In this document: piece by piece, positions 1 to 5,370 of the stretch | Numbering within the stretch: the first letter of the stretch is position 1 | Layout of the letters: each line of letters opens with the position of its first letter | The notes under the pieces: generated by a model | Told to the model about the DNA's origin: nothing | What the model saw: only the letters and a program-made list of their open reading frames with translations | The model's database searches: none | NCBI GenBank assembly: GCA_017453765.1 | Contig: JAFTEG010000161.1 | Coordinates: 1-5,370, forward strand | From: Selenomonadaceae bacterium | GTDB lineage: Bacteria; Bacillota; Negativicutes; Selenomonadales; Selenomonadaceae | DNA: 5,370 bases | Direction of reading: 5' to 3' | Position numbers and translations under genes: made by a program

Positions 1-768
1 AACTTCTTTCAAGCCTTCAACCTCTACGTTTTCGGGACTTACCGTAATTTTAGAAATTTCCTTGCCTGCAGGTGCAGTTACATTTGCAACAATCGGCAAG
101 GTTTTTTTTGCGCCTTCTTCAAGGTCGACAAAAACTCTTATCGTGTTAGGTATGACGCGTACCATAGGCACTTCACGCCCATTTTCATCAAGCGCACTTA
201 AAGGCACGTCCATTTCAAAATCGTCGCTTTCACCGGCAATTATAACGTAGCCGGACACTTTTCGTACGGTCTCAAGCATATTTTTCGGTCCCACAACCGC
301 GACATCTTTCAGTGAATCGATACTTTTTATAAAAGTATTCTGTTTCGGTGAGCCGTTTACAATGAGTTGTAATTCCATTGACTGTTCGATTATCGGTTCA
401 ATTTTTACGTGAACTGTTTTAGGCGAAATTTCATTTAACTCAAAACCTTTTGGGTATGACGCCTCAATAGGTAAATCGTATTCGCCTTCGCCGTAATCGG
501 AAATATCAATGTAAGCGTGAATGTCGCCTTCGTTGTAGTCAATAAAGTACGAACGCGGCGCACTGAGTTTTACTTTCGCGTCCTGCTCTTCATAAAATGC
601 CTTGTACTCCGACGGCGCGTTTCTTATGCGAACTTTCACATTGTAGCTGTCTTCAATCACGGGATTTTGTGAGCCCATTACGTAAACCCACAGCGCCATT
701 GACATTATCAGCGCAATTAATTTTTTCAGCTTATTTCTACTAAACGCTTCTTTTACTTGCTCCAGCAT
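1..768 (-). CDS. cdaR: YbbR-domain membrane-anchored protein, CdaR family (3' end outside window)
   Basis: Reading the minus strand from an ATG at 768 gives 256 uninterrupted codons that stay open at the window edge, so the C-terminus is missing. Residues 1-16 are basic and end in NKLKKLIAL. Residues 17-32 form one membrane segment containing ALWVYVMG, the typical YbbR N-terminal anchor. The rest is beta-rich: about two complete YbbR repeats (roughly 41-124 and 130-214) and the start of a third near 222. In the known family, CdaR is an extracytoplasmic membrane-tethered protein that binds and modulates the diadenylate cyclase CdaA, and glmM often follows. Here cdaA is not directly upstream; a radical SAM gene ends 43 bases before. 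The start is uncertain: AAAGGGG (784-790) lies 15 bases before this ATG, but only 3 bases before an in-frame GTG at 780. Family assignment is firm; a functional tie to CdaA is by family only. Confidence 0.92.
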   Translation of the reverse strand, partial: MLEQVKEAFSRNKLKKLIALIMSMALWVYVMGSQNPVIEDSYNVKVRIRNAPSEYKAFYEEQDAKVKLSAPRSYFIDYNEGDIHAYIDISDYGEGEYDLPIEASYPKGFELNEISPKTVHVKIEPIIEQSMELQLIVNGSPKQNTFIKSIDSLKDVAVVGPKNMLETVRKVSGYVIIAGESDDFEMDVPLSALDENGREVPMVRVIPNTIRVFVDLEEGAKKTLPIVANVTAPAGKEISKITVSPENVEVEGLKEV

Positions 769-811
769 TATCTTTGGCACAATCCCCTTTCAAATTTTAA
801 ATTTTAAATTT

Positions 812-1978
812 CTAATCTGCAAATTTAGCTAAATGATCATTCGTCCAATCTGTTATCGGACTGGGATATTTAACCGTGTCCCATTTCGCCTCAACCGGCG
901 GCGTACAGTAACTGCAACGCTCAAACGGCGTCAATAAAAATCTTTTCAACCTTTCGGTAGTCAAGCCGTCTTCGTACAAATCAAGCGCGCCGTCCTCCGG
1001 CAAATTTTTTCCGTAATACTCATTGAAATATTTCGTTGTGAACGGCAGGAAACACGCGCTAATTTTGCCTTCGTAAATGTTATGGCAATGCGACTGAAAA
1101 CATTGCAAGAAAACTTCTCTCTTATGCTCATGCCGTGTCAGCGTCTGCTTAATCGTAAAAATTTTGGCAGGTTCGTCAGATACCGAAAACCATACGCCTT
1201 TTTCTTGCAGAAGTTTTTTTATGGCAGGCATTTTACTTTCAAGCGGCGGATAAAATGAAATGTGTATACCCGCGCGATTTTCTTTTAGCGTGTTGAAAAA
1301 TTCGTCGGACATTTTCGGCAGTAAAATTGCATTCGTCACGACAAAAATATTTGCAAAAGGATAAAGCCTGCGACAGAGTTTAACATACTCGTTGACTTCG
1401 GGATTAAGCAGCGGTTCGCCGCCTAAAATTCGTATCGTTCCGATATCGTCAATAAATTTATGCAGTTGCTCCAAATCCCGCGTAAATCTTTTTAAATCGG
1501 TAAATTTCGGCGTTTTCACCAAGCCGGAATAATGTTCGCAGTACTTACAGTTCATGTTGCAATGGTCGGCAATGTGAAATTCCAAGTACGGCAGATATTT
1601 TGCGGCAGTGTACGGCGCCAAAAAATTTGTCACGTTATTGTTTACGTTTAACCTTTCGGTAATGTACATATCGTCAACGCTTACGCCTAATGCTTGTAAC
1701 TGAGCTAACATCGGCTGTTGACCGATACAAAGTTCGCGCGGAAAAATAATTTTGTCAATCAGCTTTTTATGATACAGCGCGGCGAATTGCACGGGATTTA
1801 AAATCGCGGCGTTACCAATTGCACCGATATTTGGCGGTATAACCCCCCCCCTTACGACATGAGCGACTACGTTTAACGGTTCTCCCATGCGTTGCTTAAG
1901 CCACGAATTATATGCTTGATTGATAATCTGCGCGATAAGTTGAGAAACTTCCTCCACGCCGAAAATTGCTACGTTCAA
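812..1978 (-). CDS. Radical SAM protein with N-terminal Rossmann-like domain (copy 1, intact, in frame)
   Basis: A 388-residue protein. Residues 1-110 look like a degenerate Rossmann/sugar-nucleotide-type domain: NVAIFG at 2-7, VVAHVV at 37-42, then NPVQFAAL and IDKIIFP at 61-80, a pattern seen at the N-terminus of some FkbM methyltransferases and PglD-like proteins. Residues 130-260 are the radical SAM core: C140, C144 and C147 (DHCNMNCKYC) would hold the 4Fe-4S cluster, and GGEP at 186-189 is the usual SAM-binding motif. C293, C298, C309 and the C355-x2-C358 pair resemble a SPASM/twitch-type auxiliary cluster. Proteins with this motif style often occur in surface-polysaccharide loci; the reaction and substrate are unknown. 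The start is TTG, supported by AGGGGAG eight bases upstream and by the matching TTG of the paralog at 3853. Codons 43-46 run through a G9 tract (AGG GGG GGG GTT), so one base of slippage would abolish the protein. Confidence 0.9.
   Translation of the reverse strand: MNVAIFGVEEVSQLIAQIINQAYNSWLKQRMGEPLNVVAHVVRGGVIPPNIGAIGNAAILNPVQFAALYHKKLIDKIIFPRELCIGQQPMLAQLQALGVSVDDMYITERLNVNNNVTNFLAPYTAAKYLPYLEFHIADHCNMNCKYCEHYSGLVKTPKFTDLKRFTRDLEQLHKFIDDIGTIRILGGEPLLNPEVNEYVKLCRRLYPFANIFVVTNAILLPKMSDEFFNTLKENRAGIHISFYPPLESKMPAIKKLLQEKGVWFSVSDEPAKIFTIKQTLTRHEHKREVFLQCFQSHCHNIYEGKISACFLPFTTKYFNEYYGKNLPEDGALDLYEDGLTTERLKRFLLTPFERCSYCTPPVEAKWDTVKYPSPITDWTNDHLAKFAD
1741..1978 (-). repeat. Direct repeat, copy A: 5' end of radical SAM copy 1
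   Basis: Aligned by eye with 3616-3853, this stretch is about 93% identical, with some 16 substitutions and one net indel at the poly-G run. It encodes the start of the N-terminal domain, about residues 1-80. Similarity drops sharply just downstream (roughly codons 82-130) and immediately upstream of the start codon. Confidence 0.85.
1843..1851 (-). repeat. Poly-G tract (G9) inside radical SAM copy 1
   Basis: Nine consecutive G on the coding strand cover most of codons 43-46. The tract length here keeps the reading frame. It falls in a loop of the N-terminal Rossmann-like domain, between strand VVAHVV and the IPPNIG segment. Runs this long are prone to slipped-strand mispairing, and in this gene any change that is not a multiple of three truncates the protein. 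Confidence 0.9.
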
Positions 1979-1986
1979 TTAGCACA

Positions 1987-1993
1987 CTCCCCT
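1987..1993 (-). promoter_or_regulatory. Ribosome binding site deciding the TTG start of radical SAM copy 1
   Basis: AGGGGAG lies eight bases before TTG 1978. No ATG or GTG codon gives a better-spaced start, and the equivalent TTG is used by the paralog at 3853. Confidence 0.75.
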
Positions 1994-2084
1994 AAATTTC
2001 GCTTTAAATGTCGCGCCAAAGAAAAGTAAATCCTAAAAAATCTTTAAAATTTTAAAAACTTGAATTATTCAACACGCCCTAGAT

Positions 2085-2125
2085 TAAATTATAAATCTTT
2101 GTCCCCTAAATTATAATCTTTGTCC
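2085..2125 (-). repeat. Tandem pair of a 20-base motif upstream of radical SAM copy 1, each with a TATAAT
   Basis: On the plus strand, 2085-2104 and 2107-2125 are near-identical units with core ATAAATCTTTGTCC (the second lacks one A), separated by CC. Read on the minus strand, each carries TATAAT (2088-2093 and 2110-2115), 22 bases apart. They lie 107-147 bases before the TTG of copy 1. They could be duplicated -10 boxes or a regulator-binding repeat, but no good -35 hexamer is placed at 16-18 bases, so a promoter role is only a possibility. Confidence 0.5.
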
Positions 2126-2135
2126 AAAATTAAAC

Positions 2136-2654
2136 TTAAGGCAAATTTATTCCTGCGGTATTAACCTTTTTATGCAGTGTCGGCATATGCGTTAAAAAAA
2201 CCGTCAGCAATTTGGCATGAATTTCCTCTTGTATCTTGCTGTGATAGTGCGAAGGGTTTAAACTTTCGCCGGACCAAAACGGATAATCAATTACAATTTT
2301 GCCGTCAACATAATTAAAAAGCGCGTAGACCGGCAGAATGTGCATATACCCTTCCCATGCGCCCAATTCCGTGTCAGTGCCGCCGGGATTTTCCATTCTA
2401 AACATTTTAAAAATCGCGGGGGATTGTTTCAAGTAAAAATTGTAAAGCTCCCTGTCGTAGGGGATAAACGCCATTTCATAATTTGAGCGATTATATATTG
2501 AAAATAAAAGCGTGTCGTTGTCATTTTTAACCAGCGCCAAAAAGTAGGGATCGGATTTTTCCGACGTATCGGCTAAAATTTTTTCGGCGTGACAGATATT
2601 GAAACTTATCAATGCGGCTAAAATTGCCGAGACAAAAATTTTTTTTACGTCCAT
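2136..2654 (-). CDS. Small exported protein of unknown function
   Basis: A 172-residue protein that I do not recognise. Residues 1-23 form a classical signal peptide: basic MDVKK, a hydrophobic run IFVSAILAALISF, and a likely type I cleavage after CHA before EK. The cysteine is not in a lipobox (NIC rather than a small residue before Cys), so a lipoprotein is unlikely. The mature part, about 149 residues, is rich in aromatics and polar residues, has no second membrane segment, and contains no motif I can name. The ATG at 2654 is chosen because AAGGAG lies eight bases upstream; an in-frame GTG at 2663 overlaps that ribosome site and would add three residues. It lies between the two radical SAM paralogs on the same strand, 54 bases after one and 157 before the other, so co-transcription from the right is possible. 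Whether it is a partner or substrate of those enzymes cannot be told from sequence. Confidence 0.75.
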   Translation of the reverse strand: MDVKKIFVSAILAALISFNICHAEKILADTSEKSDPYFLALVKNDNDTLLFSIYNRSNYEMAFIPYDRELYNFYLKQSPAIFKMFRMENPGGTDTELGAWEGYMHILPVYALFNYVDGKIVIDYPFWSGESLNPSHYHSKIQEEIHAKLLTVFLTHMPTLHKKVNTAGINLP

Positions 2655-2662
2655 TAAAATCA

Positions 2663-2668
2663 CTCCTT
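2663..2668 (-). promoter_or_regulatory. Ribosome binding site of the small exported protein
   Basis: AAGGAG lies eight bases before ATG 2654. The in-frame GTG at 2663 shares its first base with this site, so the ATG is the better start. Confidence 0.75.
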
Positions 2669-3615
2669 AAACGGTACCCGCTACACAGTGATTATTCGCC
2701 GGCAAATACTATTCGATAACCCAATCTGTTATCGGACTGGGATACGTAACGGTTCCCCATTCATAAGATTTATTATCGGTACAGTACCTGCAACGCTCAA
2801 ACGGCGTCAACAAAAATTTTTTCAATTTCTCGGTAGTCAAGCCGTCTTCGTACAAGTCAAGTGTACCGTCTTCCGGCAAATTTTTTCCGTAGTACTCATT
2901 GAAATATTTCGTGACAAAAGGTTTAAAGCAAGCACAAATTTTTCCGTCACAGAGATTATGACATCTTGCCCAGCCGCACCTTTTAAACATTTCTGCAGGC
3001 TGATTATGCGGCTCTATAACTTGATTTTTTGAAAAGCTGGTTATTAAACCGCCTATTGTGTACCGCACCTGCTTTTCATCAAGTAATTTTTTGATATTCG
3101 GCATTTTACTTGCCATTGGAGGATAAAAAGAAATAAAAATTATGGCGTTATTTTCTCTTACCGTGTCAAAAAATTCATCAGACATTTTCGGCAGTAAAAT
3201 TGCATTGGTCACGACGTGCAAGGGTGAATCGGGATAAATACTTCGACAGAATTTGACGTATTCGCCGACTTCGGGATTAAGTAGCGGTTCACCGCCCAAA
3301 ATTCGTATTGCAGCAAAATCATCTATAAATTTATGCAGTTGCGTAAAATCTTTTTTAAACTTTTCCAAATCCATAAACTTATTTTCTTTAACCAATGCGC
3401 AATACTCCGTACACATTTTGCAATTTAAATTGCATTGGTCAACAATACGAAATTCAATGTGCGGCAAATATCTGACTGAAAGATAGGGTTCAAGAAAATC
3501 TGTAATTGCTGCAGTTGGTTTTAATCGCGCCGAAAAATAAATATCTTCAATATCTATTCCGAATTTGGAAAAATCGGTAAGCATCGCTTTTTGAGTTTCA
3601 AAAAAAATTTCGCGC

Positions 3616-3853
3616 GGAAAAATAATTTTGTCGATAAGCTTTTTATGATACAGCGCGGCAAATTGTATAGGATTTAAAATCGCGGCGTTACCAATTGCAC
3701 CGATATTTGGCGGTATAACCCCCCCCCCACGACATGAGCCACTACGTTTAACGGTTCAGCCATTCGTTGCTTAAGCCACGAGTTATAATGCTGATTGATA
3801 ATCTGCGCGATAAGTTGAGAAACTTCCTCCACGCCGAAAATTGCTACATTCAA
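3616..3853 (-). repeat. Direct repeat, copy B: 5' end of radical SAM copy 2
   Basis: This is the partner of 1741-1978, in the same orientation, with 1,875 bases between equivalent points. Identity here is higher than across much of the rest of the pair, which suggests recent duplication followed by uneven divergence, or gene conversion limited to this segment. Confidence 0.85.
3719..3728 (-). repeat. Poly-G tract (G10) causing the frameshift in radical SAM copy 2
   Basis: Ten consecutive G on the coding strand, at the same codon position as the G9 tract of copy 1. Copy 1 has GTAA before its run and copy 2 has GT, so copy 2 is one base short overall and needs G11 (or G8) to be in frame. No other indel separates the two genes between their TTG starts and this tract. 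Confidence 0.9.
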
Positions 3854-3860
3854 GTGAGTC

Positions 3861-3866
3861 CCTCCT
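3861..3866 (-). promoter_or_regulatory. Ribosome binding site deciding the TTG start of radical SAM copy 2
   Basis: A perfect AGGAGG lies seven bases before TTG 3853. It shows that translation of the broken gene should begin upstream of the poly-G tract. It also argues against the internal ATG at 3584, which has no such site. Confidence 0.85.
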
Positions 3867-3879
3867 AAAAAATAAAATT

Positions 3880-3899
3880 TAAACTATAAATCTGTGCCA
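3880..3899 (-). repeat. Single copy of the 20-base motif upstream of radical SAM copy 2
   Basis: The plus-strand text around ACTATAAATCTGTGCC matches the 2085-2104 unit at about 16 of 20 positions. It lies 27-46 bases before the TTG of copy 2, so both paralogs have this element upstream, though at different distances. Confidence 0.45.
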
Positions 3900-3918
3900 T
3901 GTTAAGGTTTAGTCTCTT

Positions 3919-3939
3919 CCCTAATCCCTAATCCCTATT
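3919..3939 (-). repeat. Three tandem heptamers (ATTAGGG on the minus strand) just after trkA
   Basis: The plus strand reads CCCTAAT, CCCTAAT, CCCTATT, three 7-base units immediately following the trkA stop. They form no hairpin and encode nothing evident. Confidence 0.8.
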
Positions 3940-5300
3940 CAAACAATAAATCTTTGTTCTTTTGTAAACCAACTTACAACTTCCTGAACACTGCCGCGCA
4001 GACAAAACAAAATAATTCTGTCGCCGTCCAAAAGTATCGTATGACCGTTCGGAATCGCGGCTTTACCCTTTCGCACGTACGCGCAGACAAGACAGGACTT
4101 TGGTAGCTTGACGTCCATTAACTTTTTGCCTTCAACCTTCGCGCCCTTTTGCACAATGACTTCAACCGCTTCAGCCTTAGCGCCTTCCAAAATTGAAACG
4201 CGTGTAACGCCGCCGCGCCGTACAAATGCCAAAACTTCACTTGCCGAAAGAAGACGCGCAGATATTACCACGTCAACGCCGACTTTTTCAATTAGGTCAA
4301 CATACTCAGTACGGTAGACGCGTACAATGGTTTTTTTCGCGCCCATATGCTTAGCTAAAAGCGCCATCATCAAATTCAATCTGTCATCTTCCGTAAGGCA
4401 AACAACCACGTCCGCAGAGGCAATGCCTTCCTCCGCCAGTAAATCCACGTTCGTGCCGTCGCCGTAAATCGCAATGCTGTCACCGGTTAAAAGCGCCGCC
4501 ATTTGTTCACAACGTTCATAATCTTTTTCAATGACTTTAACGGAAACGCCCGCGTCCATGAGATGTACCACTAACGCTCGCGCAATTCTGCCTGCGCCGA
4601 TTATCAAAACTTTTTCCAACCTGCGCGAATCCTGTTGAACAAAATTTGAACTGAATTTTTGAATAGCGTCGGGAAAGCCGATAAAGTAGGCGTTGTCGTG
4701 AACTTGTAAAAAATCGTCGCCGTGCGGAATTATCATTCTATGATCCCTGTGAATCAAACCTGCAAGTACGCCGTTCGGCAATTTTAAATTTTTCAGCGGA
4801 ATGTTGGCAACCTTGCTGTGATGAGTTACCCGCGCTTCAAAAAGTCTAATCTTACCGTCCGCGAAGTCGTCAACGTTCAACGCGGCAGGCGTCATTAAAA
4901 TGCGGTAAATTTCATTGGCGGCGATAAGTTCGGGATTAAGCAGTAAATCAATGTCAAAATTTTTCTTGACGTATTCGCGCGCCTCGCCCATAAATTGAAT
5001 GTCGCGTATTCGTGCAATGGTATGCTTAATGCCGTGCTTTTTTGCAAGAATGCAGGCAACCATATTAACTTCGTCAGTCGACGTTACGGCGATAAAAATT
5101 TCTGCGCGGTTGATATCGGGATCGTCAAGCGTAGTGGGATTGGTGCCGCTTTTATTAATCGTCATGACGTCGAGAGTTTCTTTCACGGCGGTAAGCTGAT
5201 TTTCGTCCTTGTCAACCACAACCACTTCAATGCCTTCACTGCTGAGAAGTTCGGCAATGGTGTAGCCCAATTTACCGGCGCCGACAATTACAACGCGCAT
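3939..5300 (-). CDS. trkA: Trk system potassium uptake regulator TrkA
   Basis: A 453-residue protein, about the length of two-unit TrkA proteins such as that of E. coli. The order is RCK_N1 (about 1-130), RCK_C1 (about 140-225), RCK_N2 (about 230-350) and RCK_C2 (about 365-450). The first Rossmann loop is VGAGKLG with acidic D30 ending strand two (VVVVDKDE), as expected for NAD(H) binding. The second reads IGAGRIA with VIEKD following; its last glycine is alanine, so the second site may bind differently. RCK_C domains bind ligands, including c-di-AMP in some Firmicutes potassium regulators. TrkA is a cytosolic ring that gates the membrane channel TrkH/KtrB, which is not in this window. The ATG at 5300 follows AGGCGG with a ten-base spacer. 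Heptamer repeats abut both ends of the gene. The last few residues (QRFIV) are encoded by a copy of a 20-base motif that is repeated elsewhere in the window. Confidence 0.96.
   Translation of the reverse strand: MRVVIVGAGKLGYTIAELLSSEGIEVVVVDKDENQLTAVKETLDVMTINKSGTNPTTLDDPDINRAEIFIAVTSTDEVNMVACILAKKHGIKHTIARIRDIQFMGEAREYVKKNFDIDLLLNPELIAANEIYRILMTPAALNVDDFADGKIRLFEARVTHHSKVANIPLKNLKLPNGVLAGLIHRDHRMIIPHGDDFLQVHDNAYFIGFPDAIQKFSSNFVQQDSRRLEKVLIIGAGRIARALVVHLMDAGVSVKVIEKDYERCEQMAALLTGDSIAIYGDGTNVDLLAEEGIASADVVVCLTEDDRLNLMMALLAKHMGAKKTIVRVYRTEYVDLIEKVGVDVVISARLLSASEVLAFVRRGGVTRVSILEGAKAEAVEVIVQKGAKVEGKKLMDVKLPKSCLVCAYVRKGKAAIPNGHTILLDGDRIILFCLRGSVQEVVSWFTKEQRFIV
3940..3959 (-). repeat. Fourth copy of the 20-base motif, overlapping the end of trkA
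   Basis: The plus-strand core ATAAATCTTTGTTC matches the other copies. On the minus strand it encodes the last residues of TrkA (RFIV) and part of its stop codon, and it directly abuts the heptamer repeat at 3919-3939. Confidence 0.4.
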
Positions 5301-5321
5301 AAAAATTTCACCGCCTTTTGA

Positions 5322-5342
5322 ATTAAGGATTAAGGATTAAGA
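5322..5342 (+). repeat. Three tandem heptamers (ATTAAGG on the plus strand) just before trkA
   Basis: The plus strand reads ATTAAGG, ATTAAGG, ATTAAGA, 21 bases before the trkA start codon. With its leading TTTGA it closely resembles the downstream heptamer block read on the minus strand, so trkA is bracketed by imperfect inverted copies. Confidence 0.75.
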
Positions 5343-5370
5343 ATGCAGAATTAAACTACTCACTAATCAC

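Larger units (their letters stand above)
2709..3853 (-). pseudogene. Radical SAM paralog (copy 2), frameshifted at a G10 tract; probably phase-OFF gene
   Basis: The gene starts at TTG 3853 behind a perfect AGGAGG with a seven-base spacer. It reads like copy 1 for 42 codons, then meets G10 (3719-3728) and loses frame, ending at TAA 3674-3676 after 59 codons. One added G (or loss of two) restores a frame open to TAG at 2709; with one added G the protein would be 381 residues. Numbered that way, it has C141, C145 and C148 (CNLNCKMC), GGEP at 187-190, and C-terminal cysteines at 293, 298, 302, 307, 309, 355 and 358. The downstream part (from ATG 3584, 291 residues) is intact and still looks selected for: every motif is kept and no other lesion is seen. 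That ATG has no ribosome site and sits inside the conserved fold, so it is unlikely to be a real start. Enzyme role and substrate are unknown, as for copy 1. A homopolymer sequencing error, or slippage at transcription or translation that restores frame, are alternatives to true inactivation. Confidence 0.85.

Noticed and set aside
62..250. Plus-strand open frame of 62 codons
   Set aside because: It lies antisense to the YbbR/CdaR coding sequence, which has clear family features; the translation is low-complexity and resembles nothing.
791..811. AAATTTTA-repeat palindrome between radical SAM copy 1 and cdaR as a terminator
   Set aside because: It is purely AT, with no GC-rich stem or following T run, so it is not a credible intrinsic terminator; it may simply be AT-rich spacer.
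2585..2600. Lipoprotein signal in the small exported protein
   Set aside because: The cysteine near the end of the signal peptide is preceded by Asn-Ile, which does not fit a lipobox; type I cleavage after CHA is more likely.
2655..2663. GTG 2663 as the start of the small exported protein
   Set aside because: The codon overlaps the AAGGAG ribosome site; ATG 2654 has normal spacing and gives a cleaner signal peptide.
2688..3486. Plus-strand open frames at 2688-3032 and 3253-3486
   Set aside because: Both are antisense to the radical SAM copy 2 body, have no convincing ribosome site, and show no recognisable motif.
2709..3584. Taking ATG 3584 as the true start of a 291-residue radical SAM protein
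   Set aside because: It has no ribosome site and sits within sequence homologous to the middle of copy 1. A perfect AGGAGG with a TTG at 3853 marks the real start upstream of the frameshift.
3919..3939. CRISPR-like or telomere-like array
   Set aside because: There are only three 7-base units with no spacers; they are simple tandem heptamers.
4108..5321. Plus-strand open frames at 4108-4317, 4995-5321 and 4999-5199
   Set aside because: All are shadows of trkA, whose minus-strand translation is unmistakable.

Overview
The window is a compact, AT-leaning bacterial locus with every convincing gene on the minus strand, so transcription runs right to left. From right to left it holds: trkA (3939-5300); a frameshifted radical SAM gene (2709-3853); a small exported protein of unknown function (2136-2654); an intact paralogous radical SAM gene (812-1978); and the 5' part of a ybbR/cdaR-family gene (1-768), which runs off the left edge. 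Intergenic gaps are 43 to 157 bases, and no gene-free stretch exceeds 300 bases. I see no rRNA, tRNA, CRISPR array, transposase or convincing terminator.

The organism is probably a Firmicutes-type bacterium. The two-RCK TrkA, a YbbR/CdaR protein with an N-terminal membrane anchor, AGGAGG-type ribosome sites and frequent TTG starts all fit. From memory, the TrkA wording resembles Negativicutes (Selenomonas-like, diderm Firmicutes) most. That placement is an inference and was not tested by any search.

The flanks are housekeeping. TrkA is the cytosolic NAD-gated regulator of a Trk/Ktr potassium channel. CdaR normally sits directly after, and modulates, the diadenylate cyclase CdaA; its product c-di-AMP controls potassium transport. 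Here the gene directly upstream of cdaR is a radical SAM gene, not cdaA. The middle of the window (about 2.9 kb, 812-3853) therefore looks like an accessory cassette inserted into a potassium/c-di-AMP neighbourhood.

The cassette is the interesting part. Its two radical SAM paralogs share an N-terminal degenerate Rossmann-like domain, a CxxxCxxC iron-sulfur motif, a GGEP motif and a cysteine-rich C-terminal auxiliary region. Both carry a long poly-G run at the same place, around codons 43-45. The left copy has G9 and is in frame. The right copy has G10, is one base short relative to its sister, and terminates after 59 codons although the rest of the gene is intact. This is the expected look of a phase-variable (contingency) gene pair with one copy ON and one OFF. 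A homopolymer sequencing error is the main alternative. The first ~235 bases of the two genes are about 93% identical and lie 1,875 bases apart as direct repeats, so recombination or gene conversion between them is also plausible. A 20-base motif recurs upstream of both paralogs and at the end of trkA, and heptamer repeats of the ATTARGG type flank trkA in inverted orientation.
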